From positions 1-19,408 of the forward strand of contig JAUWTX010000012.1 in NCBI GenBank assembly GCA_030614505.1: 19,408 bases of DNA, given 5' to 3'. Of this stretch, positions 8,586 to 14,724 are shown one piece after another. Position 1 is the stretch's first letter. Every line of letters begins with the position of its first letter. The translations under genes were made by a program, and so were the position numbers. The notes beneath the pieces are model-generated. The model saw only the letters and a program-made list of their open reading frames with translations, made no database searches and was not told the DNA's origin. The stretch is from Desulfuromonadales bacterium (GTDB lineage Bacteria; Desulfobacterota; Desulfuromonadia; Desulfuromonadales; BM103).

Positions 8586-9437
8586 CTACTCTGGTATGGC
8601 GTTAAGTTGTATCAGAGCCTCAAATGCTGAAGTCCTTTTACTGGAAAAGCTGCCAAGCCATTTATTATAAATTGCCAGTATCTTTTCTGATCGGTATAAA
8701 CCGGATATTACACGATCTGCAACAAGACGAAAATCTGCATCATTTCTCCTGACTGCCAATGCAAAAGGCTCATATGAGAAGAGATCAGGAAGAACAGTAA
8801 AGATTTTTGGGTCGCTTGATGTTATGGCCAGACCGATAAGGACAATCTGGTCAGCAGAGAAAGCATCTATTTTCCCCTTTTCCAACGCATCAAGTCCTTC
8901 TGCCGATGATTTTAACAAGACAACGTCAACCTCTATCTGCGCTTCTTGAAACAGTTTTTTCAACGCAACAGCAGTTGTCGTCCCCTTAACAACTCCAATC
9001 TTTTTACCAGCAAAATTATTTCTGATTTTCGTGCCCTTTAGAGCCATAAATGAAGCGCCAGTAACAAATGTAAGCTGTGTGAAATCAACAATCTCACCAC
9101 GGGAAAGGGTTTTCGTCGTTGCACCACACAACAGGTCAATCTTGTTGTCAGACAACGCAACGAATCGTTCTTCAGCTGTTACCGGAACATATTCTATATT
9201 TACGTCGCGACCAATTGTGTTTTTTACCTCAGTTACAATAAGCTCACAGAGGTCAATAGAGTAGCCTGCTGGCGTGCCGGCTTTGTCCACAAAAGACATG
9301 GGCGGTAGAGACTGACGGTAACCGATTTTAATTGTCCCGGTCTTTTGAATTTGTTGAAGAGTCCCTGTAAATTCCTTGGCTGATAACGGACCTGCAAAAA
9401 ATGTAACGAGTAAAATGATTGTCAGTAGACCTTTCAT
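8586..9437 (-). CDS. Orphan GltI-like amino-acid-binding periplasmic protein (SBP_bac_3 family)
   Basis: The 283-residue product has a signal peptide (residues 1-20, ending PLSA). A full family-3 solute-binding fold follows, opening TIKIGYRQSLPPMSF and GYSIDLCELI. The ligand-contact positions expected for an alpha-amino acid are present: GATTKTLSR with Arg113 (carboxylate), KGTTT at 151-155, and DAFSAD with Asp196 (amino group). The DLLCGATTK block resembles E. coli GltI (glutamate/aspartate), so an acidic amino acid is the likely ligand. Cys64 and Cys104 could form a disulfide. No permease or ATPase gene is nearby; instead it follows the potassium-channel gene by 33 bases. It has an excellent GGAGGAGG site. 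Its base composition is lower in GC than its neighbours: hand counts of three 60-base rows gave 35-40 per cent, against about 63-65 per cent in two rows of the upstream genes. This may mean a different origin. Confidence 0.87.
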   Translation of the reverse strand: MKGLLTIILLVTFFAGPLSAKEFTGTLQQIQKTGTIKIGYRQSLPPMSFVDKAGTPAGYSIDLCELIVTEVKNTIGRDVNIEYVPVTAEERFVALSDNKIDLLCGATTKTLSRGEIVDFTQLTFVTGASFMALKGTKIRNNFAGKKIGVVKGTTTAVALKKLFQEAQIEVDVVLLKSSAEGLDALEKGKIDAFSADQIVLIGLAITSSDPKIFTVLPDLFSYEPFALAVRRNDADFRLVADRVISGLYRSEKILAIYNKWLGSFSSKRTSAFEALIQLNAIPE

Positions 9438-9460
9438 GTAGCCTCCTCCTTTTTAGGGTT
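9436..9460 (-). promoter_or_regulatory. Strong ribosome-binding site of the amino-acid-binding protein
   Basis: On the minus strand the sequence before the ATG reads AAAAAGGAGGAGGCTACATG. This is a near-perfect Shine-Dalgarno element at good spacing, which fixes the start and suggests high expression compared with the channel gene, which begins inside the antiporter stop. Confidence 0.7.
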
Positions 9461-9470
9461 TAAACGCATT

Positions 9471-10166
9471 TCATCTCTCATCTTTAGTCTGCTGATGCAC
9501 CAGATGCATCCCCACCAGACGCGCAACCAGAATGGTCAAATAAATCTGCCCCACGAGAGCCTCCAGAGTGGCGCAGGTTCGTGCTGCCGTGCTAGCCGGA
9601 GCCATGTCTCCGTAACCGACCGTAGTCATAGTCACCAGGCTGAAATAGAAGAAAGAATAGAACTCCTTTGAGAGCCACAATTGCATGCGTGCTTGCCCTT
9701 GCGTGAAAGAGAAGGACCCCGGGAAACCGAATTCAACCAACAGGTACAGATAGCTCCAGATCAGGGCAATCAGCAGATAGACACAAACCGCACCGGCCAA
9801 GGCGTCCCCAGTCACCTTCCTGGCCTGGAACAGGTCGAACAGGATCGTGATAGCGACCAGAACCAGGAACAGGGTTTCTCCGACAAGACCCACACTGAAC
9901 AAAAGAGGATGACCCAACAATTTCCCGGCAAAACCAAGCACCAGGCTGACTATGAGCAAAAGCACTTCAAAGCGCAACAACCCCCTCTTGATCTCAATAG
10001 CCCGCAGACCGGCAAACAGTGCCGCGATGAATAGCACCTCCAGTAGAAATTTCCCAACTGGATTGGCTACAAAGGGTTGAAAAATAATCAGACAAACCAG
10101 GATCACTAACAGGCTGCCGTAGCGACCGAGGATGAATGTTTTGATGCCAGGCACAAAGAGTTTCAT
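9471..10166 (-). CDS. Six-helix potassium channel with TVGYGD selectivity filter
   Basis: The 231-residue membrane protein has hydrophobic segments at about 18-34, 38-56, 65-82, 90-112 and 122-146. A pore helix and the canonical K+ filter TTVGYGD (residues 181-187) come next, then a final helix at 196-220. It therefore has a voltage-gated-like plan of several helices, pore loop and last helix, but no clear regularly charged S4 helix and no cytoplasmic RCK domain. The filter predicts K+ selectivity across the inner membrane. Its ATG lies inside the stop of the upstream antiporter (ATGA, 10163-10166), so the two are translationally coupled. The antiporter carries the nucleotide-binding TrkA-N domain that the channel lacks. 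The amino-acid-binding-protein gene follows 33 bases later. What gates the channel is unknown. Confidence 0.85.
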   Translation of the reverse strand: MKLFVPGIKTFILGRYGSLLVILVCLIIFQPFVANPVGKFLLEVLFIAALFAGLRAIEIKRGLLRFEVLLLIVSLVLGFAGKLLGHPLLFSVGLVGETLFLVLVAITILFDLFQARKVTGDALAGAVCVYLLIALIWSYLYLLVEFGFPGSFSFTQGQARMQLWLSKEFYSFFYFSLVTMTTVGYGDMAPASTAARTCATLEALVGQIYLTILVARLVGMHLVHQQTKDER

Positions 10167-11764
10167 GATTTTGACTCTTCAGTTGTCGGCCCTTCAAGAA
10201 CCTCCCAGGCATGCTCGGCGAAACCGAGACCGGCTTGATTATAAAAATTGAAGGCGGCTTCGACACCTGCTTCTTTCAACTCCGCGACATGATCATCAAA
10301 AAAGGCGGTCGAAGCGATCATTCCAGGGAAATCAACTTCCACCAGATGTTTAGCTGCTGCCAGGTTGGCCTGATGTTTTGGCATGGTCAGTAATGCCATG
10401 CGTACCTGCCCTCCCTGTCGTTTGATACGCGGCCAGAAATCAGGATCCGTCGGGTCACCGAAGACAACGCGCCGACCGGCCTCACAATGTGCCTTGACCT
10501 TTGCAGCATTAAAATCGAAACCGACGACTGTATTGCCATACTTCTCTCGCATGAAGTCATAGACCATGGTGCCGATCCTGCCCATGCCGAAAACACCAAT
10601 AGTCGCCCCGACCGGGTCGATCGGCTGATCGTCCGGATGGCGTGTGTCGGTCTCGAATTTGCGCAGTCGGTCGCGATATTTTCTGTAAAGAGCATCGGCC
10701 GCGGTATTCAGGGGTGAAGCAATGACGAGTGTTGCCGAGAGCGCCAGGGCGATAATCACCAACCACTCCGGTTCTAACCAGCCTTGCGAAGCCCCTACTG
10801 CAGCAACGATCAGGCCGAATTCACTGTAGTTAGCCAGACACAGCGAACTGAGCAAAGAGGAACGTGCCCGTAGTTTGAAACGGGTTAACAGAATATAAAA
10901 AAGAGCGACTTTCAAAGGAACGACAGCAACCAGCAGGGCTGCCACACCAACAGAAGCCATGGTAGGGACACCCGCCAGACCGATAGTCAGGAAGAACCCG
11001 ACCAGTAGCAATTCTTTGAAACCCATCAGTGTCTTGGCCAATTCTGAGCTCTTGGCATGTCCAGCCAACAGTACACCGAGGATCAAGGCTCCGAGATCGG
11101 CCTTGAGTCCGACCAGCTCAAAACCGCCAGCTCCGGTGACCAACGCAGCAAACAGACCGAACATAAGCAACAATTCACCGTGGCCGCTACGATCCATCAA
11201 GCGATACAGGATTGGCTTCAGCCCCCAGAGTGCAACCGGGATCAGAAGCGCCCATGGCGAAGGCAATTTACCGAGGGAGAAAGTCAGGAACACGACGGCG
11301 AAGATGTCCTGCATAATCAGGATACCAATGTACACCCGCCCATGCATTGCACCCATCTCGCCCTTTTCTTCAAGAATTTTGACAGCAAAGACGGTACTGG
11401 AAAAACTCAAAGCGAAGGCGACCAGAATTGCCAGGGGGAAAGTCAGGTCAACAAAGAAAGGCAGTCCGGCCATACCGAGCCCGAAGACTCCGACACTGAA
11501 GACCGCCACCGTGATGGCCATGTGCAGTGAGGCCCCGGCCCAAACCTCCGGCTTGGCCAGACTCTTAAGATCAAGCTTAAGACCGATGGAAAACAACAGC
11601 AAGGTTACGCCAAGGTCGGCAAACGTCTGCAGGGTCTCGCCACCCTCGAAACCAAGCCCATTGAGAACAAAACCAGCGGCCAGGAATCCAACCAGCGGTG
11701 GCAGACCAACCTGGCGAACCAGGAAGCCGAGAATGAAAGCAACTGATATCAGTAGTGGGTCCAT
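10163..11764 (-). CDS. Kef-type monovalent cation/proton antiporter (CPA2) with TrkA-N domain
   Basis: This 533-residue protein begins with about a dozen membrane helices (residues 1-360). They include FSSTVFAVKILEEKGE (121-136) and LIMQDIFAV with Gln152-Asp153, the ion-exchange signature of Kef-type CPA2 antiporters. A C-terminal Rossmann TrkA-N domain starts at about residue 390, with the dinucleotide loop GVFGMGRIG. In the family this pair exchanges K+ (or Na+) for H+ under control of a bound nucleotide or, in KefB/C, glutathione adducts. The domain order matches Kef/YbaL proteins; whether glutathione matters here is unknown, and no KefF/KefG-type gene is present. TAAGG lies just upstream of the ATG. 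The last codons overlap the K+ channel gene, so antiporter and channel form one K+-handling unit. Confidence 0.9.
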   Translation of the reverse strand: MDPLLISVAFILGFLVRQVGLPPLVGFLAAGFVLNGLGFEGGETLQTFADLGVTLLLFSIGLKLDLKSLAKPEVWAGASLHMAITVAVFSVGVFGLGMAGLPFFVDLTFPLAILVAFALSFSSTVFAVKILEEKGEMGAMHGRVYIGILIMQDIFAVVFLTFSLGKLPSPWALLIPVALWGLKPILYRLMDRSGHGELLLMFGLFAALVTGAGGFELVGLKADLGALILGVLLAGHAKSSELAKTLMGFKELLLVGFFLTIGLAGVPTMASVGVAALLVAVVPLKVALFYILLTRFKLRARSSLLSSLCLANYSEFGLIVAAVGASQGWLEPEWLVIIALALSATLVIASPLNTAADALYRKYRDRLRKFETDTRHPDDQPIDPVGATIGVFGMGRIGTMVYDFMREKYGNTVVGFDFNAAKVKAHCEAGRRVVFGDPTDPDFWPRIKRQGGQVRMALLTMPKHQANLAAAKHLVEVDFPGMIASTAFFDDHVAELKEAGVEAAFNFYNQAGLGFAEHAWEVLEGPTTEESKS

Positions 11765-11790
11765 AGCAACCTTAGGGAAAGTTGTATGAG

Positions 11791-11839
11791 AGCTATAAGG
11801 CTGTAAGGTTCAAACCCTATAGCCCCACAGCTTATAGCT
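11791..11839. repeat. Inverted repeat with CTATAAGCTGT-like arms
   Basis: AGCTATAAGGCTGT (11791-11804) is matched by the inverted copy ACAGCTTATAGCT (11827-11839), with one base missing. It lies in the untranslated DNA just upstream of the antiporter gene. A similar ACAGCTTATA string lies at 17094-17103, in the gap between the M16 peptidase gene and dut, and both places also carry GGTTCA close to CCCTAT. It may be a short dispersed intergenic repeat; two partial copies are weak proof. Confidence 0.45.
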
Positions 11840-11856
11840 TAAGACTCTCTCGAAGT

Positions 11857-11909
11857 TATGGCGTGTCAGAGTAAATGGTAATACCTTACCACTGCTCCGA
11901 CACGCCATA
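11857..11909. repeat. Long hairpin-forming palindrome in intergenic DNA
   Basis: Eleven-base perfect outer arms TATGGCGTGTC (11857-11867) and GACACGCCATA (11899-11909) surround a GAG/CTC pair (11869-11871 and 11895-11897) and an inner GGTAA/TTACC hairpin (11877-11881 and 11886-11890). All three share the centre near 11883. It lies just after the stop of the 151-residue protein gene on its strand. No T-run follows either arm, so it is not a standard terminator; it may protect the transcript end or be a small repeat element. Confidence 0.6.
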
Positions 11910-11933
11910 GATAAAAGCTCCGAACTGTAATAG

Positions 11934-12389
11934 TTATTGCGCTAAAGGGATTTCTTTTGCCAACTCATACCGGGCTATTGCTGTCAGCTTCGATTCAACC
12001 TGCATATAACGGAAGGCTTTCTTGCCAGGCAGGACTTTACCCACATCAGCGGCCATTTTCTTAATAGTAGCCAGACGCTCATCCTGAAGGTCATAATACT
12101 CATCAACGATTTTAGTAGCCTGTTCATCTGTTAACGTCTGATAGACCGCAGCGTAAGCAAGGACCAGCTTTGCCCCGCGTTGATTGACCTGGAACAATTC
12201 TTCCTGATACTTTTCATAAACCGGCCAGAAGGCCTTGGCCTCTGCCTCAGTGAAATCCATATTCTCCATCACGACCAGCCTCTTTTGATCAAACAGGATT
12301 TTCTTCTTCAAGTCCAGGGCCTCATCAGCCATGGCAAAGAATGGAACAGCCAGCAACAGAGCGGTCAGTAGAATGGTTTTGATACGCAT
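11934..12389 (-). CDS. Small helical periplasmic protein of unknown function
   Basis: The 151-residue product has a signal peptide (residues 1-21, ending FFAMA). The mature part is almost entirely helical and charged. It includes FTEAEAKAFWPVYEKYQEEL and LTDEQATKIVDEYYDLQDERL, each an L/F-T-x-x-(E/Q)-A-type helix start. This resembles the helical periplasmic proteins of the Spy/CpxP group in general character, but I do not see their defining motif clearly, so no function is assigned. A GGAG lies 9 bases before the ATG. It follows the OmpA-like lipoprotein gene by 41 bases on the same strand, suggesting one transcript and a shared envelope role. Confidence 0.75.
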   Translation of the reverse strand: MRIKTILLTALLLAVPFFAMADEALDLKKKILFDQKRLVVMENMDFTEAEAKAFWPVYEKYQEELFQVNQRGAKLVLAYAAVYQTLTDEQATKIVDEYYDLQDERLATIKKMAADVGKVLPGKKAFRYMQVESKLTAIARYELAKEIPLAQ

Positions 12390-12430
12390 GTGGTTCTCTC
12401 CTTTTGAGTGGTTGGATAGGTTGGGTAATA

Positions 12431-13081
12431 TTAACTACGCGGTGTGATTGTAATGACAACCCGCCGGTTTAACTGCCGCCCGGCTTCGGTACTGTTATCA
12501 GCAATCGGTGCTGATTCACCAAAACCGATGATGCTGATGCGGTTGGGGTGGACACCCTGGCCGACCAGGGCATTTTTGACATTATCAGCACGATTTTCAG
12601 AAAGGGTCTTGTTAGACTGTTCGGATCCGGTGCTGTCTGTGTGACCGGCAATCTGGATGCTGGTATCTGGATATTGATTGAGAACCCGGCTGACCCGACT
12701 GATCTCATTGAAAGAGCCAGCATTCAGATTGGCAGACCCGACGGCAAAGAGGTAATCTGACTTGAAAGTAACTGCCAGAACATCGGCAGTTCGCTGGATA
12801 TTAGCTGCCTCGACCGCGGCCAGCTCGCGACGCATAGCGGCTTCCTGTTCATCCATGCTCTTGCCGACCTTGTTGCCTATAACACCGCCAGCCAGAGCAC
12901 CGAGGCCAGCTCCGATGAGAGTCGCCTGGGTGTTACCACCAATGGCCTGTCCGAGCAGAGCACCTACTGCGGCTCCACCTGCAGCACCATAGCGGGTACC
13001 TTTCTCCTGTTTGTTCTGGGGTGCGGCACAACCAGCAACCAGAACGCTAACAGAGACAAATAGTATCAGGAACTTTTTCAA
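12431..13081 (-). CDS. OmpA-family lipoprotein with glycine-zipper domain
   Basis: The chosen start is a TTG at 13081, giving 216 residues. It lies 7 bases after an AAGGAG and directly begins a lipoprotein signal (MKKFLILFV..LVAGC, lipidated Cys18). The open frame continues upstream to an ATG at 13144, but that would put 21 extra residues before the signal. After the Cys comes a glycine-zipper region (about 31-73, GAAGGAAVGALLGQAIGG). A C-terminal OmpA domain follows, with GHTDSTGS (Asp149) and LSENRADNV (Arg164), the residues that bind diaminopimelate of peptidoglycan. It should sit in the outer membrane by its lipid and tie it to the cell wall, possibly with the glycine zipper inserting into membrane. 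The plan matches YiaD-like proteins. Confidence 0.88.
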   Translation of the reverse strand: MKKFLILFVSVSVLVAGCAAPQNKQEKGTRYGAAGGAAVGALLGQAIGGNTQATLIGAGLGALAGGVIGNKVGKSMDEQEAAMRRELAAVEAANIQRTADVLAVTFKSDYLFAVGSANLNAGSFNEISRVSRVLNQYPDTSIQIAGHTDSTGSEQSNKTLSENRADNVKNALVGQGVHPNRISIIGFGESAPIADNSTEAGRQLNRRVVITITPRS

Positions 13082-13094
13082 TTTTTTTCTCCTT
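13079..13094 (-). promoter_or_regulatory. Ribosome-binding site and TTG start of the OmpA-like lipoprotein
   Basis: On the minus strand AAGGAG (13094-13089) is followed by seven A-rich bases and TTG (13081-13079), then AAAAAG. This decides for the TTG start over the upstream in-frame ATG at 13144. Confidence 0.75.
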
Positions 13095-13118
13095 AGTGTG
13101 AAAGTGATTAGTGTGAAA
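13093..13118. repeat. Direct repeat TTAGTGTGAAA x2 in the lipoprotein leader
   Basis: The 11-base string TTAGTGTGAAA occurs at 13093-13103 and again at 13108-13118, a period of 15 bases. The first copy touches the Shine-Dalgarno element of the OmpA-like gene. It could be a slippage duplication or a binding site. Confidence 0.55.
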
Positions 13119-13143
13119 CAAAGGGGCATGGTTAGAGTAGTCA

Positions 13144-13172
13144 ATAAAAATTCAAATAGCTAATCGTGGCAA
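13144..13172 (-). promoter_or_regulatory. Candidate promoter for the OmpA-like lipoprotein
   Basis: On the minus strand TTGCCA (13172-13167) and TTTTAT (13149-13144) are separated by 17 bases in an AT-rich 273-base gap. The -10 box is only moderately good, and the region is rich in A and T, so chance matches are possible. Between it and the gene lies a tandem pair of TTAGTGTGAAA. Confidence 0.35.
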
Positions 13173-13354
13173 GCCTTTTAAATTAACGATTAATTCAGTC
13201 TTCATTCAAGAGATTAACATAGACTTAAATAATATCGCAAAAAAACATTAACTCAATCTCGTTAATTCAAAAAAAAGATAAGGACTCAAGAAGAGGATGG
13301 CTAAGAACTCAGTAAACTGAATGGTCTATTTCATGGAATCATCATGTCAATCTT

Positions 13355-13807
13355 TTAAGCATCTGATTCATCAGAATTTGCTGCCCACTTGCTCCCGGCC
13401 AAAAGCTCAAACTCAACATTCACAAACGGTCTCTCCTGTTTCTTCACCTGGTCGATATATACCCTGCCCGCCACACTGGCGGTTTTCTTTTTCAGCACCT
13501 CATTGTTCACCTTGAGCAATTCAAGGCTCACCGAGTGCTTCCTCATACCGAAAAGCGGCACAACAAGGGCGATCACCAAAGCGAGAAAAGCGACCAGGTA
13601 GAGAATTGTCTTGTTGAGCTCAAAAGGTAGCGGTACCCAAAGCACCACGTTGAAGATGACAATCCCGACCCAGAAAACGCTCTTGAAGAGAGATACTGCC
13701 TTTTGGCTCTCGGCACGCAGCTCACGAATGTCCTTTGCCTCAAGCGCGACCCCTTTGTCGATAGCTTCTTTAACGATCTGATATATTGGATTGATTTTGT
13801 CACTCAT
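13355..13807 (-). CDS. Two-helix membrane protein of unknown function
   Basis: I start this at the ATG at 13807 (150 residues), which overlaps the end of the LapA-like gene by 8 bases. A GGAG lies 12 bases upstream. The open frame reaches back to 13912 but that part is only the shadow of the LapA-like gene. The protein has a soluble N-terminal helix (MSDKINPIYQIVKEAIDKG), two adjacent membrane helices (about 43-61 and 68-88) with a short loop, and a charged C-terminal region that looks like a coiled stretch then beta segment. I do not recognise a family. The overlap implies coupled translation with the LapA-like protein, which is also a small two-helix inner-membrane protein. Confidence 0.7.
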   Translation of the reverse strand: MSDKINPIYQIVKEAIDKGVALEAKDIRELRAESQKAVSLFKSVFWVGIVIFNVVLWVPLPFELNKTILYLVAFLALVIALVVPLFGMRKHSVSLELLKVNNEVLKKKTASVAGRVYIDQVKKQERPFVNVEFELLAGSKWAANSDESDA

Positions 13808-14099
13808 GTGCTTCTTTATCTCCTGGCGTAGCAACGTCGATAGACTCTGACACAGCGGCCTCGTTTTTTTGCATGTTTTCCTGCCCCTTAGCTCGCTTGC
13901 GGTTACGCACAAAACGCAGATAACTGTTTAAAGACCAACCGATGATGATGCCGACTCCCAGAATAATGAAAACCAGCAGCGCAATTGACGTCTCTATTGA
14001 CCAGGACAGGAAAACAACCCTGACAGTTTCGATGTTCTGAGAAATGAAAATGAAAGCCAGAACAGCAAGGACAAGACTAATGCCAAGTTTAATTTTCAT
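13800..14099 (-). CDS. LapA-like (DUF1049) inner-membrane protein
   Basis: The start is the ATG at 14099 (99 residues), preceded by GGAGG at 8 bases; the longer frame to 14192 adds an unlikely basic leader. Two membrane helices (about 4-21 and 38-57) flank a short segment with FISQNIETVRVVFLSW. This is the Q-N-x-x-x-V...F-L-x-W pattern of the LapA/DUF1049 family. A basic stretch RFVRNRKRA and an acidic tail follow. In E. coli LapA works with LapB in control of lipopolysaccharide synthesis; here no lapB gene is adjacent, so only the family membership is claimed. Confidence 0.8.
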   Translation of the reverse strand: MKIKLGISLVLAVLAFIFISQNIETVRVVFLSWSIETSIALLVFIILGVGIIIGWSLNSYLRFVRNRKRAKGQENMQKNEAAVSESIDVATPGDKEAHE

Positions 14100-14210
14100 G
14101 CTGAAACCTCCAAAAGCAAACTGATATTTGAACGCAAGTTTTCTTCGCGTTCTTTCGTTTACCCCTTGTGCTACAACGAAACAAGGTTGCACTGAATCTA
14201 AACAAGAAGC

Positions 14211-14239
14211 TTGTCTTTAACAAAATTCAAAGGTAATCT
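14211..14239 (+). promoter_or_regulatory. Candidate promoter for the cytochrome c gene
   Basis: TTGTCT (14211-14216) and TAATCT (14234-14239) are 17 bases apart, about 50 bases before the ATG at 14290. It lies in the 190-base gap between the divergent LapA-like and cytochrome genes. Confidence 0.4.
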
Positions 14240-14289
14240 ATCAATAAGGACGCAACTCGTCCATTTTACACAGTTTCCGGGATATCACC

Positions 14290-14601
14290 ATGAATAAATT
14301 AATTGTTGTTATCAACATACTACTCATGTCTGGACTCCTCGCATACGCCATTGAAACCCCATCTTTAAGCTTGGGTAAGACTCTTTTCGAATCTGCCGAA
14401 CTTGGTACCAAAGGCCGCAGCTGCAACACCTGTCATCCTCAAGGCAAGGGTCTGAACATGGTCGGTGACTTCAATGACACGGAACTCAAGGACATCGTCA
14501 ATGCCTGCCTGCGTGACGCACTCGGCGCCAAGATCATCTCTCCGGACTCCCAGGAGATGAATGCGCTGGTTGGATATGTGAGGAAGTTTCAAAAAAACTA
14601 G
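14290..14601 (+). CDS. Small periplasmic monoheme cytochrome c
   Basis: The 103-residue product has a signal peptide (residues 1-20, ending LLAYA) and a single haem c site CNTCH (Cys45, Cys48, His49). Met57 or Met90 could serve as the distal haem ligand; Met90 lies in SPDSQEMNALVGYVRKF, which resembles the C-terminal helix of class I cytochromes c. It should carry electrons in the periplasm. The mature part of about 83 residues is typical for a small class I type. There is no good Shine-Dalgarno before the ATG, so the start rests on the signal peptide. No partner redox gene is adjacent, so its electron donor and acceptor are unknown. Confidence 0.85.
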   Translation: MNKLIVVINILLMSGLLAYAIETPSLSLGKTLFESAELGTKGRSCNTCHPQGKGLNMVGDFNDTELKDIVNACLRDALGAKIISPDSQEMNALVGYVRKFQKN

Positions 14602-14604
14602 GGA

Positions 14605-14707
14605 CGCGGAACGAGGGACGCGACAAGCCAATCCTAAACACAAAGGGGACAGAATTATTTCTGTCCCCTTTGTTATAGATTTTGAATTTCTCGTCCCGCG
14701 TTCCGCG
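14605..14707. repeat. Nested concentric inverted repeat with GGGGACAGAA core (REP/MITE-like)
   Basis: Outer arms at 14605-14622 and 14690-14707 match in inverted orientation at 16 of 18 positions (shared ends CGCGGAACG/CGTTCCGCG). Inside is a perfect 14-base hairpin (14641-14654 and 14659-14672). Both have their centre at about 14656. The core GGGGACAGAA..TTCTGTCCCC recalls REP-type repeats that accompany REP-associated tyrosine transposases in many bacteria; that link is from memory, and no transposase gene is in the window. Confidence 0.65.
14641..14672. terminator. Hairpin acting as possible bidirectional terminator
   Basis: The perfect stem CAAAGGGGACAGAA (14641-14654) pairs with 14659-14672 around the loop TTAT. 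It lies between the convergent cytochrome gene (ending 14601) and the gene at 15114-14725. A weak T-rich tail (TTTGTTATAG) follows on the plus strand. It is also the core of the nested repeat. Confidence 0.6.
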
Positions 14708-14724
14708 CAACTCGTCCCGGGTTT

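Noticed and set aside
10959..11789. Open frame of 276 codons on the plus strand opposite the antiporter
   Set aside because: Low-complexity Pro/Ser/Lys-rich translation opposite conserved membrane helices; explained as a shadow frame.
13082..13144. ATG start at 13144 for the OmpA-like lipoprotein
   Set aside because: The TTG at 13081 has the ribosome-binding site and puts the lipoprotein signal at the N-terminus.
13145..13354. Possible small gene in the AT-rich gap
   Set aside because: No open frame with a ribosome site or a convincing start was seen; the sequence is A/T-rich with only a candidate promoter.
13808..13912. Longer start of the two-helix membrane protein at 13912
   Set aside because: This part overlaps the LapA-like gene in another frame and has a Cys/Arg-rich sequence unlike the rest; the ATG at 13807 opens a sensible helix.
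14100..14192. Longer start of the LapA-like protein at 14192
   Set aside because: The ATG at 14099 has GGAGG at good spacing and starts right before the first membrane helix, as in the family.
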